From Schizophyllum amplum (lineage: Eukaryota; Basidiomycota; Agaricomycetes; Agaricales; Schizophyllaceae): a stretch of 64,000 nucleotides of DNA. The notes under the pieces were generated by a model. The model was not told where the DNA came from and did not search any database. It saw only the letters and a list, made by a program, of their open reading frames with translations. The position numbers and the translations under genes are program-made. Below are positions 1 to 11,893 of this stretch, one piece after another. The stretch's first letter is position 1. The number at the start of each line of letters is the position of its first letter. The stretch is from the NCBI GenBank assembly GCA_007026445.1, contig VDMD01000010.1, forward strand, positions 496,001-560,000. Reading direction: 5' to 3'.

Positions 1-3000
1 ATCTAGCGTGAGCGCCTCGACAGGCGAGCTATGGATACTGGTGAGATAAGTAAAAGGTCAGAAACGAGGACGCCTCACCAATCTGCAAGTATAGCGCCTC
101 GGAACACATCTAGGACTTGACGCCAGATGGCCTCCACATGTTCCGCGCCGATGTCTGAGCGATGTTTTAGTATACATGATAGTGCAAGCTAGATTTATCT
201 CACCATCGAGTTGCGACTTCATCTGCGGTCCACATTCCTTCACTATGCGCAGAAAGCTCGTCGTCGCCGTCTTCCAAAGCGGTTCATCTTTGCCAAATTT
301 AGACGACGGCGGACAGTCATATTTGAGCTTCATCGGGATGGCATACGCCTGCACGAAGTGTTAGACAGCGAACGTTGGGGCACCCAGCACTCTGGCGTAC
401 CGAGAGAACCGCGTCGAGCGTGCCATCCGAATATATCACAGGCTGGTCTTTGAACTTCAGGAAGAAGTCCACGAGCAGCGGCATCGCACGCTTGTTGAGC
501 GCAATGTAGGTGATGCGCTTCGTTGAGCTAGTAGGTATCGCAGCACCTTTGGAGGTATAGGTCTTCGGAGGCGGCGGCACGTCAAAGGCGGCTAGGAAGG
601 CCAAGAGAGCAAACTCAGAAACATCCTGCATGACTCGCGACGCTACGCCAGGTGCTGCCAGGTCAATAGACAAAATGGTGTCCATTACTGCAATCTAGAG
701 ACGAAGATCAGTAGTCATGTAGCGCAGGAGGACTGGACTCTATACCTGCACAGGGGTCATATTATCAGTGTCTGGCCGGTAGTCTGGGGAGTTCGAGTAG
801 GTCACGATTCCTGAAGGCGGTGTCAGCATTTCTGTCCCGTCGAAGCCATAGTCCCTCGCACCTTTGAGAATTACCATAAGCCGCGTCAGACGCTCCAAAG
901 GCCATTCCGCATTGTCAGCGGACTTGCTCAATGCTCGGACACTTCGCAACAATTCCACCAGAGCCACCAGACTGCTCTGCGTAAACGGCGCGTACGGCAT
1001 CACATCTTCAGGATCAGAGGATACACGCCTCAGCACCGCATCTCCTATCCTGTCGATCGCCTCCCAAGTCCGCTTCCACACCACCGCGACTCGCTCGCCG
1101 CTGTCCTCAGCAGACGCCGCAGAAGTAGCTGCCTGCACTCCGAGTGTCAGACATTGCAGCGCGGGCACAGTGATCGACCGATCATCCAACAGGACGGTCT
1201 CGACGACATGCGCCACAAATGCGTCCCATGCCTTTTCGAAGGTGTCGAGTTGCATCATATGCGATACAAGGAAGTCGTGAAGGATCGTCCCAAGGGACTG
1301 TAACGCGAGAGTTTTCGACTCATCCCACGCGTTCTTCGCTGCCGCTGCGTCCTCATCGTCCTCATCCCCTGCCATGCTCACGCGCGCCTGTGCCGCACGC
1401 ATCTCCGCCGTCAGCTGCTCAAGCAGTGGGAATACCACGTCCCACAAGCATTGCGCCCATGTCTCGGCGCCTAGCGTAGCGCCATACAGCAGCATGGCAC
1501 GGAACAGCGTCTGGATCGCCCCGTCGCGCACCTCTGGTCGCGCATCTGCACCCAGGCCGAGCAGCTCGCGCAAGAGTACCATCCATAGCGCACTATACTC
1601 GCGCTCGCTTTCTGCACTCTTGCGCTTTGCCTGTATCGCGTCGGACACACTCCACATAAGGCTCGCAGCCGCAGTCAGCGCGACGTTTGTGTCCGCCTGC
1701 CGGCCGAACTGCCCGAGGGTGCCAATGCAGAGACGGAGGTGCTCCGGCGCGAGTCCTGCTAGGGCATCGATGACGAGTGTGAGAGATTGGAAGGCAATCT
1801 TGACGAGCTTGTCAGGGGCGCCGGCCGATGCTATGGATGGCGCGCGGCAGACGCTGCTGAGCATCTCAAAGATCACCTCCCAGCCGACAACGAGGGTGTG
1901 TCCGGAGGACTGGAGTATTTGGTGCAGCGTCTCAAGGCCGAGGCGGCGCAGCTCCAGCTCGGAGCCAGAAAATGGTGTGCCATCGGCAGGTATGACCTGC
2001 TGCGAGAGCACGTGAAGGACGCGGCCTTGCACAGCGGCTTGCAGCTCGCCTGCTGAGGACACGTTGCGCGGTACCCGTACGAGCACGTCGTCCAGCACTC
2101 GCGCGGCTTGTACGCGTATGTTCTGTGGGGCAGACACCAAACGGACGATCATGAGAAGGTGCGATGTCGCTGTGTCCCATGCAACGTCCGGTGAGCGATA
2201 GATGAGCCGATGCATGTTCATCAGGAGCACACCACCCAGCTTCGTAAGGCCAAAGTCACCAGCTCTCTACACAAATATATCAGCGTGCAGTCGTTGAAGA
2301 ATAGGTTGGCACTGACCAACGTGCGGGGAATATGAATCCCGCTGACGCGCCGCCTGTCCATCCGCGGGGTCGGCGGCACCTCCATCTTCGGTGACAATGG
2401 TTCGCCCGAGAGCTGCTCTGCCGTCTGCATAGCCACCATCTCCGCGCTCAACTTGCAGAGTGCGTTCAGGAATTGCGAGAACGCGCTATCTTCCAAGTTC
2501 TTTGATGCATCGAACAACCGCTGAATCGCGCTCAACAGGGTGTCCGGCTCTACATCAGCAAGTATCGGCGGACGCGGCGTCAGTGACGGCGGCACCGTCG
2601 TTATAGGCGTCGACGGCATGCTCGGCGCACGTCGGCGGGCCGAGAGAACGTAATCCGCATTCTGCAAAACCTCTAGCACGCCGAACCAGCTCGCACCGAG
2701 GCTGCCGGCGAGGAACATGGCGCAGCCGACGAGGACCTTGAGGCAAGCCATGTTGCGCTCGCTCAGACCGGGCTGCGGGCCCTGCGCGTCGGCTTGGTCT
2801 ACAGCAGAGACTACGCGCGTTGGTACGGCGAGACGCGCCAGACTGGTGAACAGCGCGTCGCGAGGTGTAGACAAGCCGAGCATGCCAGCGGCATTGATGA
2901 GGGCTTGGAAAGCGGCGAGAACGTCTGCAAAGAGCTCATCGGAGAGGTTGGTGGACAGGACGAAAGAGAGGGCGGCGAGGAGTGCAGGCCAGCCATCCCC

Positions 3001-4672
3001 AATGCAGCGCTTAACGATGGTGAGCTGCTTGGTTGTAGGCTCATCTGGAGGGAGGGATGATATGTCAAGGGCGGGCGGGGCACGGATAATCGCGTCGCCC
3101 GCTGCTCGAGGACGCTGGATGACTAGGGCGGTGTACAGCGGACCGGTGTAGGCGGCGAAGCCTTCGCAAAGAGACACAATGCACTGCAGGCCGAGAAGAT
3201 AGATGTACGCTTCAGGAACTGGAGGAGCGTCGGCCTTGTCAAGTTGGTCGATACTGCAGCAAAGCTCAGCTACATGTCACAAAGAGAGTGGATATTACGC
3301 ACCACTGTAGCTTGAGGGTCGAGCCCTGCATGCTCAAGCCACCGGTGCTGCCCAGCATGTTTACAACACCTGATACCGTGGCACTGGCCGCGGTGGCAAC
3401 CATCCCAGTCATCCCGGTGACGGACTCCAAGTTGTAAGAGGAGCTGCTCCCTTCAGCGGGTACTCCAACGCCGAACATCTGCGTCCCGACCCCCAACAGA
3501 GACGGTTTCTCCGACATCAGGCGATTGAGAGCGGTGACTAGCGATGCGTATACATTGGAGCCTTCGCCCTCTTGCGCATCGTATTTCCCGTAGATGCCAC
3601 GTACCAGCTCAGCATCGCTACATAGTCCGCGCATAATTTCCATAGCGATGACGCGCATCCATTGTGGTCGAGGCGTCGTATGTTCCGCAGGTTCCGCATC
3701 GGCATCCTCAGTGATGATCCTGATGAGCATAACGAGGAAGACTTCCGCCTCGGTCTGCAGTTCGGCGGAGAACTGCTTAAGCAGCAGAAAGACGACTCGA
3801 GTACAACGGAGCGTAAGCGCGAACTGAGGGCGATCCGAGAGCGCTTTGATGAGGAGGGGACAGAGGTGGTGGCGCAGGAGCAAGATGAGCTCCGCGTGCT
3901 GGCGGAAGAGCGCATGGTAATTGGTGAGCACGCTCTCGATGAGCTCGAGTGCGAAAGTCTTATGCAGGTAGTCCAACTGGAGAAAGCGCGGACGTTCCGA
4001 GTTGGCGAGCAGGCACAGGTCTCGAACACCGCGAACGCGTCGCGCGCGGAAGGAGGCAAGGACTTAGTCGATCCGTCAGGGAGCTGCACGTCCTCGAGCG
4101 CCTCCGTCTGCGACTCGCCGACCATCTTGTCCACCACGAACATGACCAGCTGGCGGAGCGTGGCCGCGGCGGTGGACGAGACGACGGCGATCCGCGATTC
4201 GTGCAGGCGGAAGCATACGAGCAGCGCGTCCGCGAGCTGGTCGCCGTGAATCTCGGGGAAGTTGGTAATGAGGGAGAGGATGGTCTGGAGGATGCGGAGC
4301 TGAATGTCGACGCCCTGGCTCATCGCGTCCGCCGCCGTGCTGATGATGAGGGGGACAGCGGACGGCGGGACGGCCTTGAGTCCGATGAGGCGCTGCAGCG
4401 AGCCGAGGGATATGGCTACGACTTTCGCGTTCTTTGTCGCGCAGCCCATGAAGACGGGCTTAAGGAGCTCCTCGCCATCGCCGCCAGCCAGCTGCGCCGT
4501 CGCCTGCTCGGGGGACGCGCGAAGCACGGCTAGAGATCGTTCTGCCGCCTGAATCAGTCAGCAAGCGCCTCGTTTTTGCGGAAGTAATGACCTCTCTGAT
4601 ATCGGGATGCTTTCTTCTTGTCTCGCTGGCCAGAGACTGCAGCTCCGTCACAAGAAACGTTAGGGAGCTCAT
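1..4672 (-). CDS. MON2: MON2-like Golgi/endosome trafficking protein (Sec7-related, 3' end outside window)
   Basis: Large multi-exon gene related to Mon2, a Golgi/endosome scaffold resembling the non-catalytic parts of Arf-GEFs. It starts at ATG 4670-4672 with the N-terminal DCB-type helix MSSLTFLVTELQSLASE. Removing a short intron (about 4553-4595) gives HPDIREAAERSLAVLR, the expected continuation. Downstream are the HUS-like helices (LHKTFALELIESVLTNYH, RCTRVVFLLLKQFS) and a long HEAT-like C-terminal half. Near the left edge, introns at 155-203 and 38-78 join exons reading DIGAEHVEAIWRQVLDVF and then CIHSSPVEALTLD, still open at base 1. About 1,400 codons lie in the window, against roughly 1,600-1,700 in known Mon2 proteins, so only the C-terminus is missing. 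No Sec7 catalytic domain is seen, which favours Mon2 over BIG/Sec7. Identity is confident; internal exon borders are approximate. Confidence 0.88.
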
Positions 4673-4950
4673 GGCGGTCGGAAGTAAGGACCGGACGGCA
4701 TCAAAGCCATTGTTCGACTTTGGTAATCACTTGATTAGCTCAATTAATCAGCCAACCAAGGAGGCTCATGGCGAGTCTAAAGAAGCTCAGAATGCTCTAC
4801 GATGTGCTCTAGGATCACTCGCATTCCATCGAAAGTTTCCTAACGAGCTACCACCCTTACGAAATGTAATGGACAGCCACCTCTCTCATTCTCATCTCCT
4901 CATCTTCTACTTCGCACCAATTCCCAAACGAATCCTCGAATCCTCCTCAC

Positions 4951-5897
4951 TCATAGGTTGCTCAGGAGATAGATGAAACCGCCGCCCATGCCTGCAGCCG
5001 CCGTCACAGCGAGCACCAACGCAGGTGTGGGTAGGAAGATGCCAGACGGGCCGGGCCAATCGAAGGGCGTGCCGTCGATGTCTAACGGACGTCGATGTCA
5101 GCAGGTCGGCGAAGACGCTATCAAGGAATAGGCCTACCAGCAGTCGGGATAGCGAGTGCCGTCTGGGTAGCGTTCGGCATGAGCGCAGGGTCGGACGCGT
5201 TGCAAGCAGCAGCGTAGCCTAGCGGGAGAGGGGATATATATAAGGTGCGCGGTAGATGCGATCATGGGTTTTGCACGCACCGCTGAGGACAACCTGGCTG
5301 CCTACGCGGGGATCCGGCATGCGCACGTTGGCAACGATGAGCGAAGTGAGCATGCACTGCTCGCTGCACAAGGACGGTATGAGGAAAAGAATCATGGATG
5401 AATATGTCGCGTCACGCACCACTGAAGGAGAGACGCGACTGTGTCTGCTCTGCACAAGCACGTCGCATCATCACCGCAAGCCTTTACAATGTCAGTATTA
5501 TCTATGCACTTGTTCGCTCAGCACACACCTGAATGGCCTGGCGCGTAGGATCGCACATCGTCTTGCACTAAAAAGGGATTCATCTGTCAGTTATGCACGA
5601 AAGTTTCCGGAAAGGATGCGCACCGCGTCCACTGCCAGACTGCTTGACAGGTCAAGGAGCTCTGCGCCGTGAAGTTGGCCGTGCCAACAATCACAGTGAA
5701 CTGAGCGAGAGCTGCCATGATAGAAAAGTCAGTCTCCTGTTGTTTACGACGATCTAGCGGAGGATGATGGGCAACTATGGGGGATATTGGAAGATGTGTA
5801 GTGGAGGTGACTGGTGTGTGGGTCGGATTGGACGACACATACCTTGCCCAGCAAGCATGAGCATCATCGCGAAGGCAGAGAACGTGAAGGACTGCAT
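4951..5897 (-). CDS. Small Cys-rich secreted protein with C-terminal membrane segment
   Basis: A short five- or six-exon gene with no long open frame, rebuilt from splice sites. It starts at ATG 5895-5897 with a signal peptide (MQSFTFSAFAMMLMLAGQAL). Middle exons read ACGDDATCLCRADTVASLLQ, then CEQCMLTSLIVANVRMPDPR after an intron beginning GTGCGT, then YAAACNASDPALMPNATQ. The last exon ends in a hydrophobic segment, FLPTPALVLAVTAAAGMGGG, and stops at 4951-4953. This order (signal peptide, spaced CxC and CxxC pairs, MPDPR-like motif, final membrane helix) recurs in small basidiomycete surface proteins of unknown function. The exon after the signal peptide (about 5590-5715) is the least certain, and some Cys positions may differ. 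It is probably anchored at the plasma membrane or cell wall. It is not a hydrophobin, because the eight-Cys pattern is absent. Confidence 0.66.
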
Positions 5898-6536
5898 CTT
5901 AACAAGGAGTCGGATGATTCTAAAGTGTTTGGCGTTCGATGAAGAGGATCGGCGATAGTGAAATCTGGCGAAAACCAACGAAGAACGGGAATGTCTAGGA
6001 TCAACCCAAACGAATGAGAATAACGAAGGAGAGGGAAGGGATCAACCCAGCGAACGAAAGGAAAAGGAATGCGAGGAGATGAGAGCAGGAGCCAGGACAC
6101 ACTGTCAGAAGGACAAATGCGTTGCGCAAATCACGATGGCAACCGGTCCGCCCGTCACGTGGAAGCAGAAAGTCGAACATAGATTAGTACGTGCTCAGAG
6201 GCACGACCGACGTCCCGCTCGCTCAACGCGGCAGCTTCTGGTATAAGCTCTGGAATAATGAGCTCAGCACAAACATCCAGCATCATCATTTCCTGGCGCG
6301 GACTATGTGCACCCAAGAGAAGGGTTGTAATTGTATTCTGATTTCCATTCCTCCTCGACCCCGAACACAAAAAATAACGCAACGTAAATAAAAACGATGG
6401 GTGGGTCTATATCTGCTGAAGACAAAGATGAAGCAAAGAGGGGAGACGAGCGGTATATGTGCATGCCCGTTGCGAACGATACCTATATACGCGCACTAGG
6501 CTCGCGGAGCGTCGCACGCCCTCCGGAATACAGATC
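5898..6536. other. Intergenic region upstream of the secreted-protein gene
   Basis: No convincing coding sequence. It lies between the 3' end of the RasGEF gene and the start of the small secreted-protein gene, both on the minus strand, so it should hold the latter's promoter and the former's 3' UTR. Confidence 0.5.
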
Positions 6537-9500
6537 CTATGAGTGCATCGCCAATGCCCGCTGAAGCATCTCGGTATCAAGCCCGCGTAGCCGTAGGCAC
6601 TTCTGGAACACGCGCTTGTCGATGGGATAGTGCACTCGGCTTGCCAGGTGCTGTCCCGCAACGAGCGAGCGCACAACCCCCGCAATCGACCGCTGCTTCT
6701 GCACGTTGATCAAGGGCTCGAGGTGCATGCCTGGTGGTAGCGGCTTCAGCGCCGCGAATACCTCCGGATGGGCTGGGGTGTCGAAGTTGGCTGTCAGCGG
6801 ATCGACCCCTACCGCCTCATGAGGCGCTGTCGGGTCAATGAGGTCGGGCAATTGGCTGAAGCGCTTGAGAGGTGCAAGGTAGACCCCTGCGCAGAGTTTC
6901 ATTAGCCGACGTCCGTCGTATATGCACGACGCACGTACCAATAAATGGAATGCAGGTTGTTGGTGTAGCCTTATCGCCTCCTCCGCCCTTGCCCTTGCCA
7001 GGAGTGTCGCCCGCGCCTCCACTGACAACAGACGGCGCGTGCGACCCCGCATCGAGCGGCTTTGAGTCCGCGATAGCCTCGATTGCAAGGCGAATATGTT
7101 TGAAGTCGCCCTCAGTCGTTGCAAATTGCTTGAAGTCGTTGAGCATTCGCGTCTCGAACATACCGAGCCGGTGCCACAGTCGCCTCATCGCCTTCGCTAC
7201 CCAGTCGCTACGCAGGCCAGTAAGAATCGCCATCAGCGTGTTGAAGCTGCTCAGTTGGTAAGCTTTCTGCGTGCCGTCAGCGTTTGCGTATCATGTCCGT
7301 TCGACGCAACGTACGAAAGCGATCCGAATGAGCTTGTTCACAACCACCGGACGTTCGTTCGGTGGTGTTAAAACGACCTCGGAGACCACAAAGTTCGCAA
7401 GCAGGTTGAATCGTGCGCGTACGGCCGCGAGTGCGCTTGTCTTGTCCGCACACCGCTGTTCTGCCTTCCACCGTGCGCGGTCCTTCAGGTACTGCGCCCA
7501 GTCCAGGACATTCACTTCCTCGCACGCAGCCAATCGCCCGAGATAAGCTCGTCGAACTTGACTGACACCAGCAGCTCGCGGTCGATCATGGAGAAGTGCT
7601 GCACGAGCTGTTCGGCCTTGTAATTCATGATGAATGTCTTGTGAAACCGTGGCAGGTCCGAATCGCTCATCCGTGGAGCCAGGCCAACCGTAGGTAGCTC
7701 TGGCGACTGTGAGGGCATGCGACTCTCAAGGATTTCCATCGGCACGGCGTCTTCAGGTGCCGGCTTCGCATCGGTTGCACGTCCTGGTGAGCCGACCCCC
7801 GACACCGTATGCGAGGTCTGGTCCGGCATCGGCGTGCTGGACGACTCTGGCACAACTGTGTCCTCGCGGGCATGCCCATGGCTATCAGCCGACGCCATCG
7901 AGCGCACCTCGTCCCGCTCCTCGTCCGCGCCGTCCTCTTCCAGGTCTTCGTCCACGAAAGACTCGTCGTCTTCAACATAGTCGCCCGCCTTAAACGCTGC
8001 TTGATGTTTTTCATCCAGCCCTCGACCTGTTCCCGCTTCTCCTGCACCTTGTTCGGGTTGATCTGACCCTCAAGCCGCCGCAGCGCAGCCTCGACGTCGC
8101 CCTCCTCTTCCTCCTCAGCCAGTGACCTCTTCAGTTCGTTTAGCTGCCACTTCGTCACCGGACCACCAACGCTGGACGTTGTCGAGGATCGAGTACCGCT
8201 CCCTTCCGAGAACTCGGAAGCAAACGAGCCTCGCGAGATCACGCCCATTGAAGAGGCGCTCTCTGGTCGCTGCACAAACTCGAAGTCGCGCCGCAACGGT
8301 AGCTTGCGCGCTGGTTTGTGCTGCCCTCCCAAGCCTGGCGGTGCGGGAGGCATTCCTCCGTCCGATGAGTCCGATAGGTCGAGGTCATCAATGGACGCAA
8401 CGTCGAACTGATACGGCATGCTTCCTGGATTACGGAAAGCGGCCGTGAAGTTGCCCTGTGGCAGCGGAGCGCCGAATGAGTCTGTCGATGAGGTCCGAAT
8501 GGACGACGTCCTGTCCCGACGGGGTGACGATGAAGACGATGCCAATGAGCTGGGCGCTAGCGATACAGTATCCTCCGCTGAGGGCCGTGACATTGGCAGA
8601 GAATCCACCGTAGCAGCATTGACATCCCTTTCCGACGTCAAAGCGACCGCGTCCGTCATAGGATCATACTCCGATGTCGCGTCCGGCGAAGGTAGGGGTA
8701 TGTTGGCAGGATTCCGCGGCGAAGACCAGGACTCCATCCGTGGCACGACAGAGGTCGAAGGCACATGCGTTCAGCCGACGCCCTAGGCTTCACCGGAGGC
8801 GACACAGTAGACGCCTGTGAAGGCCGCGGCATCGTCTCCGCCTGGTCTTCCGGCGGCTCGATCATCTTGAGGTATGTCTCCACGCCACCCTGCACCGTCA
8901 GCATGTCCCGCGATACGTTCCACTCCAAATCGAAGGCCGACACATCGCCGCCCTCGCTCATCGGCCCCGGCGCCACCGTCCTCGAATTCAACACCCGCTT
9001 CCACCGCCCGATTCGTCCGATAGTCTTCACAAGTACGCGCGAAAGCGCGTTGTGGTGCACTGGTAACGTGCGAGGCGTCTGTACGAAAGGCAATAGGTCT
9101 TCAGACGGTCCTGGCGCGTGGTCTGTGCGGTGCAAGATGTTCAGCGAGGACAGCGGTATCGTCGCGGGCAGTGGGGCCGCAAAGTGTCCGCTTGGCGTCG
9201 CTGTGCCCGATGCCCCTACGTCGACATCAAGGAAGTCCAACTCGACGTCTGAGTCTTCGTCCTCCGCGTCCGACCGCCGAGTCGCTTCTGCGAACTTCTC
9301 GCCAAAAATATGTCTGGGCGGAGACGACGACTTCGTCGACGTTCGCGGTCTGGTGCGAACGCTCCTTTGTTCCGCGTATGAGCACGCTGGCAGTCCTTTG
9401 CGACCTTGCGGAGCTTGCGCACGATGTTCTGCGACGCAATCAGGGACAGTTCGTCTCACACGCGAAATACGCACCAAGCCGTCCGAATGTTTCGTCAGCG

Positions 9501-11462
9501 CCGGGTCGCGCACGAGCGTGTTCAGCCAACTCGACACCAACGCACGCATCTCGCGATCCGGCAGAAAGTCAACGGCGAAGAACGTCAACAACCAGTACCG
9601 CATCGCCACAAACGTCCGCACGCGCACGATGCGGCGGACCTTCTCGTCTTGCGCCGTCTCGCCCTGCTGCAGCGCCCAATGGAACCGGCAGATGAGCAGG
9701 TGGCACAGGTCGACGGCGCTGACATACGTTCGGTATGTGAGGAAGAACACGAGCAACTCGTCGTAATCGAGGTCGCTTGTGAGCTGCGCAATCCACCGCT
9801 CGATCGTCGCCGCGAGCATCATCTTCATCGGATGCGCGCTTCCTTCGCGGCACACGCGCACTTTCGGGACCTCCATTTGCTTCCCCTTAATGCTCTGGTG
9901 ACCCGACCGTGTGCTCTGCTTGCGAGACACTCCGCTGGAGGGGGCCGACTGGTCTGTCCAGCTCCCTGAGACCGAGACGTCGTCTCTCATGGAATCCACG
10001 GCGACCTCGCCCCAGATGACAAACCGCGGGTCATCTCGTGGTGCAGCAGTATCGTCGGTGGACAGCGACATCTTGACAGTAACTGTCGAGTCCTCTTGCT
10101 CCGCTGCCGAAAGCTTGTCCAGCTGCGGTAGACCACGGTATGTCTGTAGCACGTCGAAGACATCTGTCGAGTAACGCGAAAGCAAAGTGGGCTCCTCCAA
10201 GGGTTCAGCCACTTCCTCCTTCTCTAGAGGCGGCGGCGTCTCGGCTTCCGTTTCAGTCTCGTGGATCGTGGGTGGCCGAAGTCGAACAGCAGAGGGTGGT
10301 CGCTCGCCATCGTACTCAAGGTCTGAACGGACGTCGTCTTGCCGTGCAGTCATAACGGACTCGAACGATTGCATCTCTCGCAGGAATCTAGGTGCAGGAA
10401 GGTACGGTGGAGGTTGCCTGGGTGATGGGGAATCGAACGCAACGCCCTGACCGAAAGGGGAGGTGATGACCAGCGGCGATAGAAGGGAGGATGAGGAGGA
10501 GTGGTTGGAGTTGATGAGGTGGCCCAGGGCCGGCTGCGAGAAGTTCATGACATCTGCGAACATGTCTCGCGACTTCTGCGATCCCGTCGACTCGGTGCTG
10601 GGTAGGCGTAGCATATCTGCCGCAGTGACACTGTGGGAATGCCCCCGCCCCGACGGCGGTCGCGACCCGGACGCCGTCGAACTGATCATGTCCGGGATGG
10701 AGCGCGTCTTGCGCAGCTTCTTGGGTGCGCCTGACGCGGTCGGGTTGGGTCGAGTGCTAGTACTCTTGTTGAACATCGACGGATTGAGGAGTGTGTGAAC
10801 GCTCATGCGCGATCGGCGCTTGCTGCGACCGCTGAAGGACTGATCGCGCGGACGGGCTTCGAGGACAGACTGGTTGGCCTCGGAAATGCTGCTTGTGCGA
10901 GCCTCCGCTTCGACGCCGGAGGTCGCCGGTGCAGACATGTCTCTGTACCTGCGCCATGGTCAGCGTCAAAGATGTGGCTGACAGGCCTGGTAGCGCACCC
11001 GACGCGGTAGGTCCACCTCCCATGTTGATTCACAAAGCCGGTGATCGCGAAGGGAGAACGCAGGTCCTTGCCAACTCCGAGTCTCTGATCGTAGATGCGC
11101 TTCAGCTGGTGGGCCGCGGCACCTGAAGGGGTTTCGACGAAGCTGCCGTCCGCTGGATATGGTGAGTCAAGACGTGTCGCCGAGCCTCCTGAAGCGGAAC
11201 ACGTACGTGCAATGCTCACGTCCGCCTTCTTGATCTCTGGTGGCAGCGAGTCCAGTGACCATACGGCTTCATCTGCCGGATCGGGAAGAGAGAAGGACGC
11301 TCTTGATCTGTTGGTTGAGGGCGTGGGAATGGGAAGAACGAAGGCACTGGAGGACGAGCTGGCGTCGGACGACGCAGAGGGTGATTGCAGGCCGCTGTTC
11401 GTGTCGAGCGCCAGCGGGGTTTCCGGACGCGCCTCGTCGGCGTCATGTGGAGGAGAAGACAT
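6537..11462 (-). CDS. LTE1: LTE1-like guanine nucleotide exchange factor (RasGEF N + RasGEF catalytic domains)
   Basis: Large exchange factor for a Ras-type GTPase, of the Lte1 type linked to mitotic exit and polarity. The first ATG in frame is 11460-11462 (MSSPPHDADEARPETPLAL). A short intron near 10.95 kb restores HGRWTYRVGYRDMSAPATSG. A Ser/Pro-rich stretch follows, then the RasGEF N-terminal domain (MMLAATIERWIAQLTSDLD, ELLVFFLTYRTYVSAVDLC). An intron whose acceptor precedes AACATC joins HSDGL to NIVRKLRKVAKDC. A second low-complexity, acidic linker leads to the C-terminal CDC25 domain: FHKTFIMNYKAEQLVQHFS, ANVLDWAQYLKDRARWKAEQ, RFNLLANFVVSEVVL, SFNTLMAILTGLRSDWV. The stop is at 6537-6539. 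N- and C-terminal GEF modules separated by a long disordered middle are typical of Lte1. Internal splice sites around 9.25-9.4 kb and 8.75 kb are uncertain. Confidence 0.85.
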
Positions 11463-11893
11463 AAGGACGGTAGTATACACGTTGACGGTCGTTTAGAGCG
11501 ACATGAGGAGCAGCTTATTGATACACTTGCAGCAGAATATGGTGAACGTGAAGGTGAAGTACAACTTCAAAGTCCACCGTGATGCTCAGTCACTTTGTAT
11601 CACGTGCGTCCCTGCCAAAGATTACAGTGCACTGTGACTGTCGCGTGCGGCGTCAATGTGAACGGAAGCAAAATGTGCCCGAAGGTAGGGGAATATCCTG
11701 CTAGGTATATATCATTAGACTGGCAGAACAGTGACCAGGAGGGTCGAAGGTGGGAAGCTTCCGGCTTACGGTCGAGTCAGAAAGGCTCGAGTCTTGAAAA
11801 GCGTTTTGAAAGGTGAATGAATATAAAGCTCCCGTGCGACTCGCCCTTGGTTCCCACCGTCACTCTGCAAAGTTCTCCTCTCTTGTCATCTCT
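11463..11893. promoter_or_regulatory. Divergent promoter region, RasGEF / coiled-coil gene
   Basis: 431 bp between two divergently transcribed genes. A TATAAA element at 11822-11827 lies 72 bp before the plus-strand ATG at 11894. No coding sequence is seen. Confidence 0.45.
11822..11827 (+). promoter_or_regulatory. TATA box
   Basis: TATAAA 72 bp upstream of the ATG of the coiled-coil gene, a plausible spacing for a fungal TATA element. Confidence 0.35.

Noticed and set aside
8765..9766. 333-codon plus-strand frame across the RasGEF gene
   Set aside because: It overlaps conserved RasGEF exons on the other strand and has no recognisable motif.
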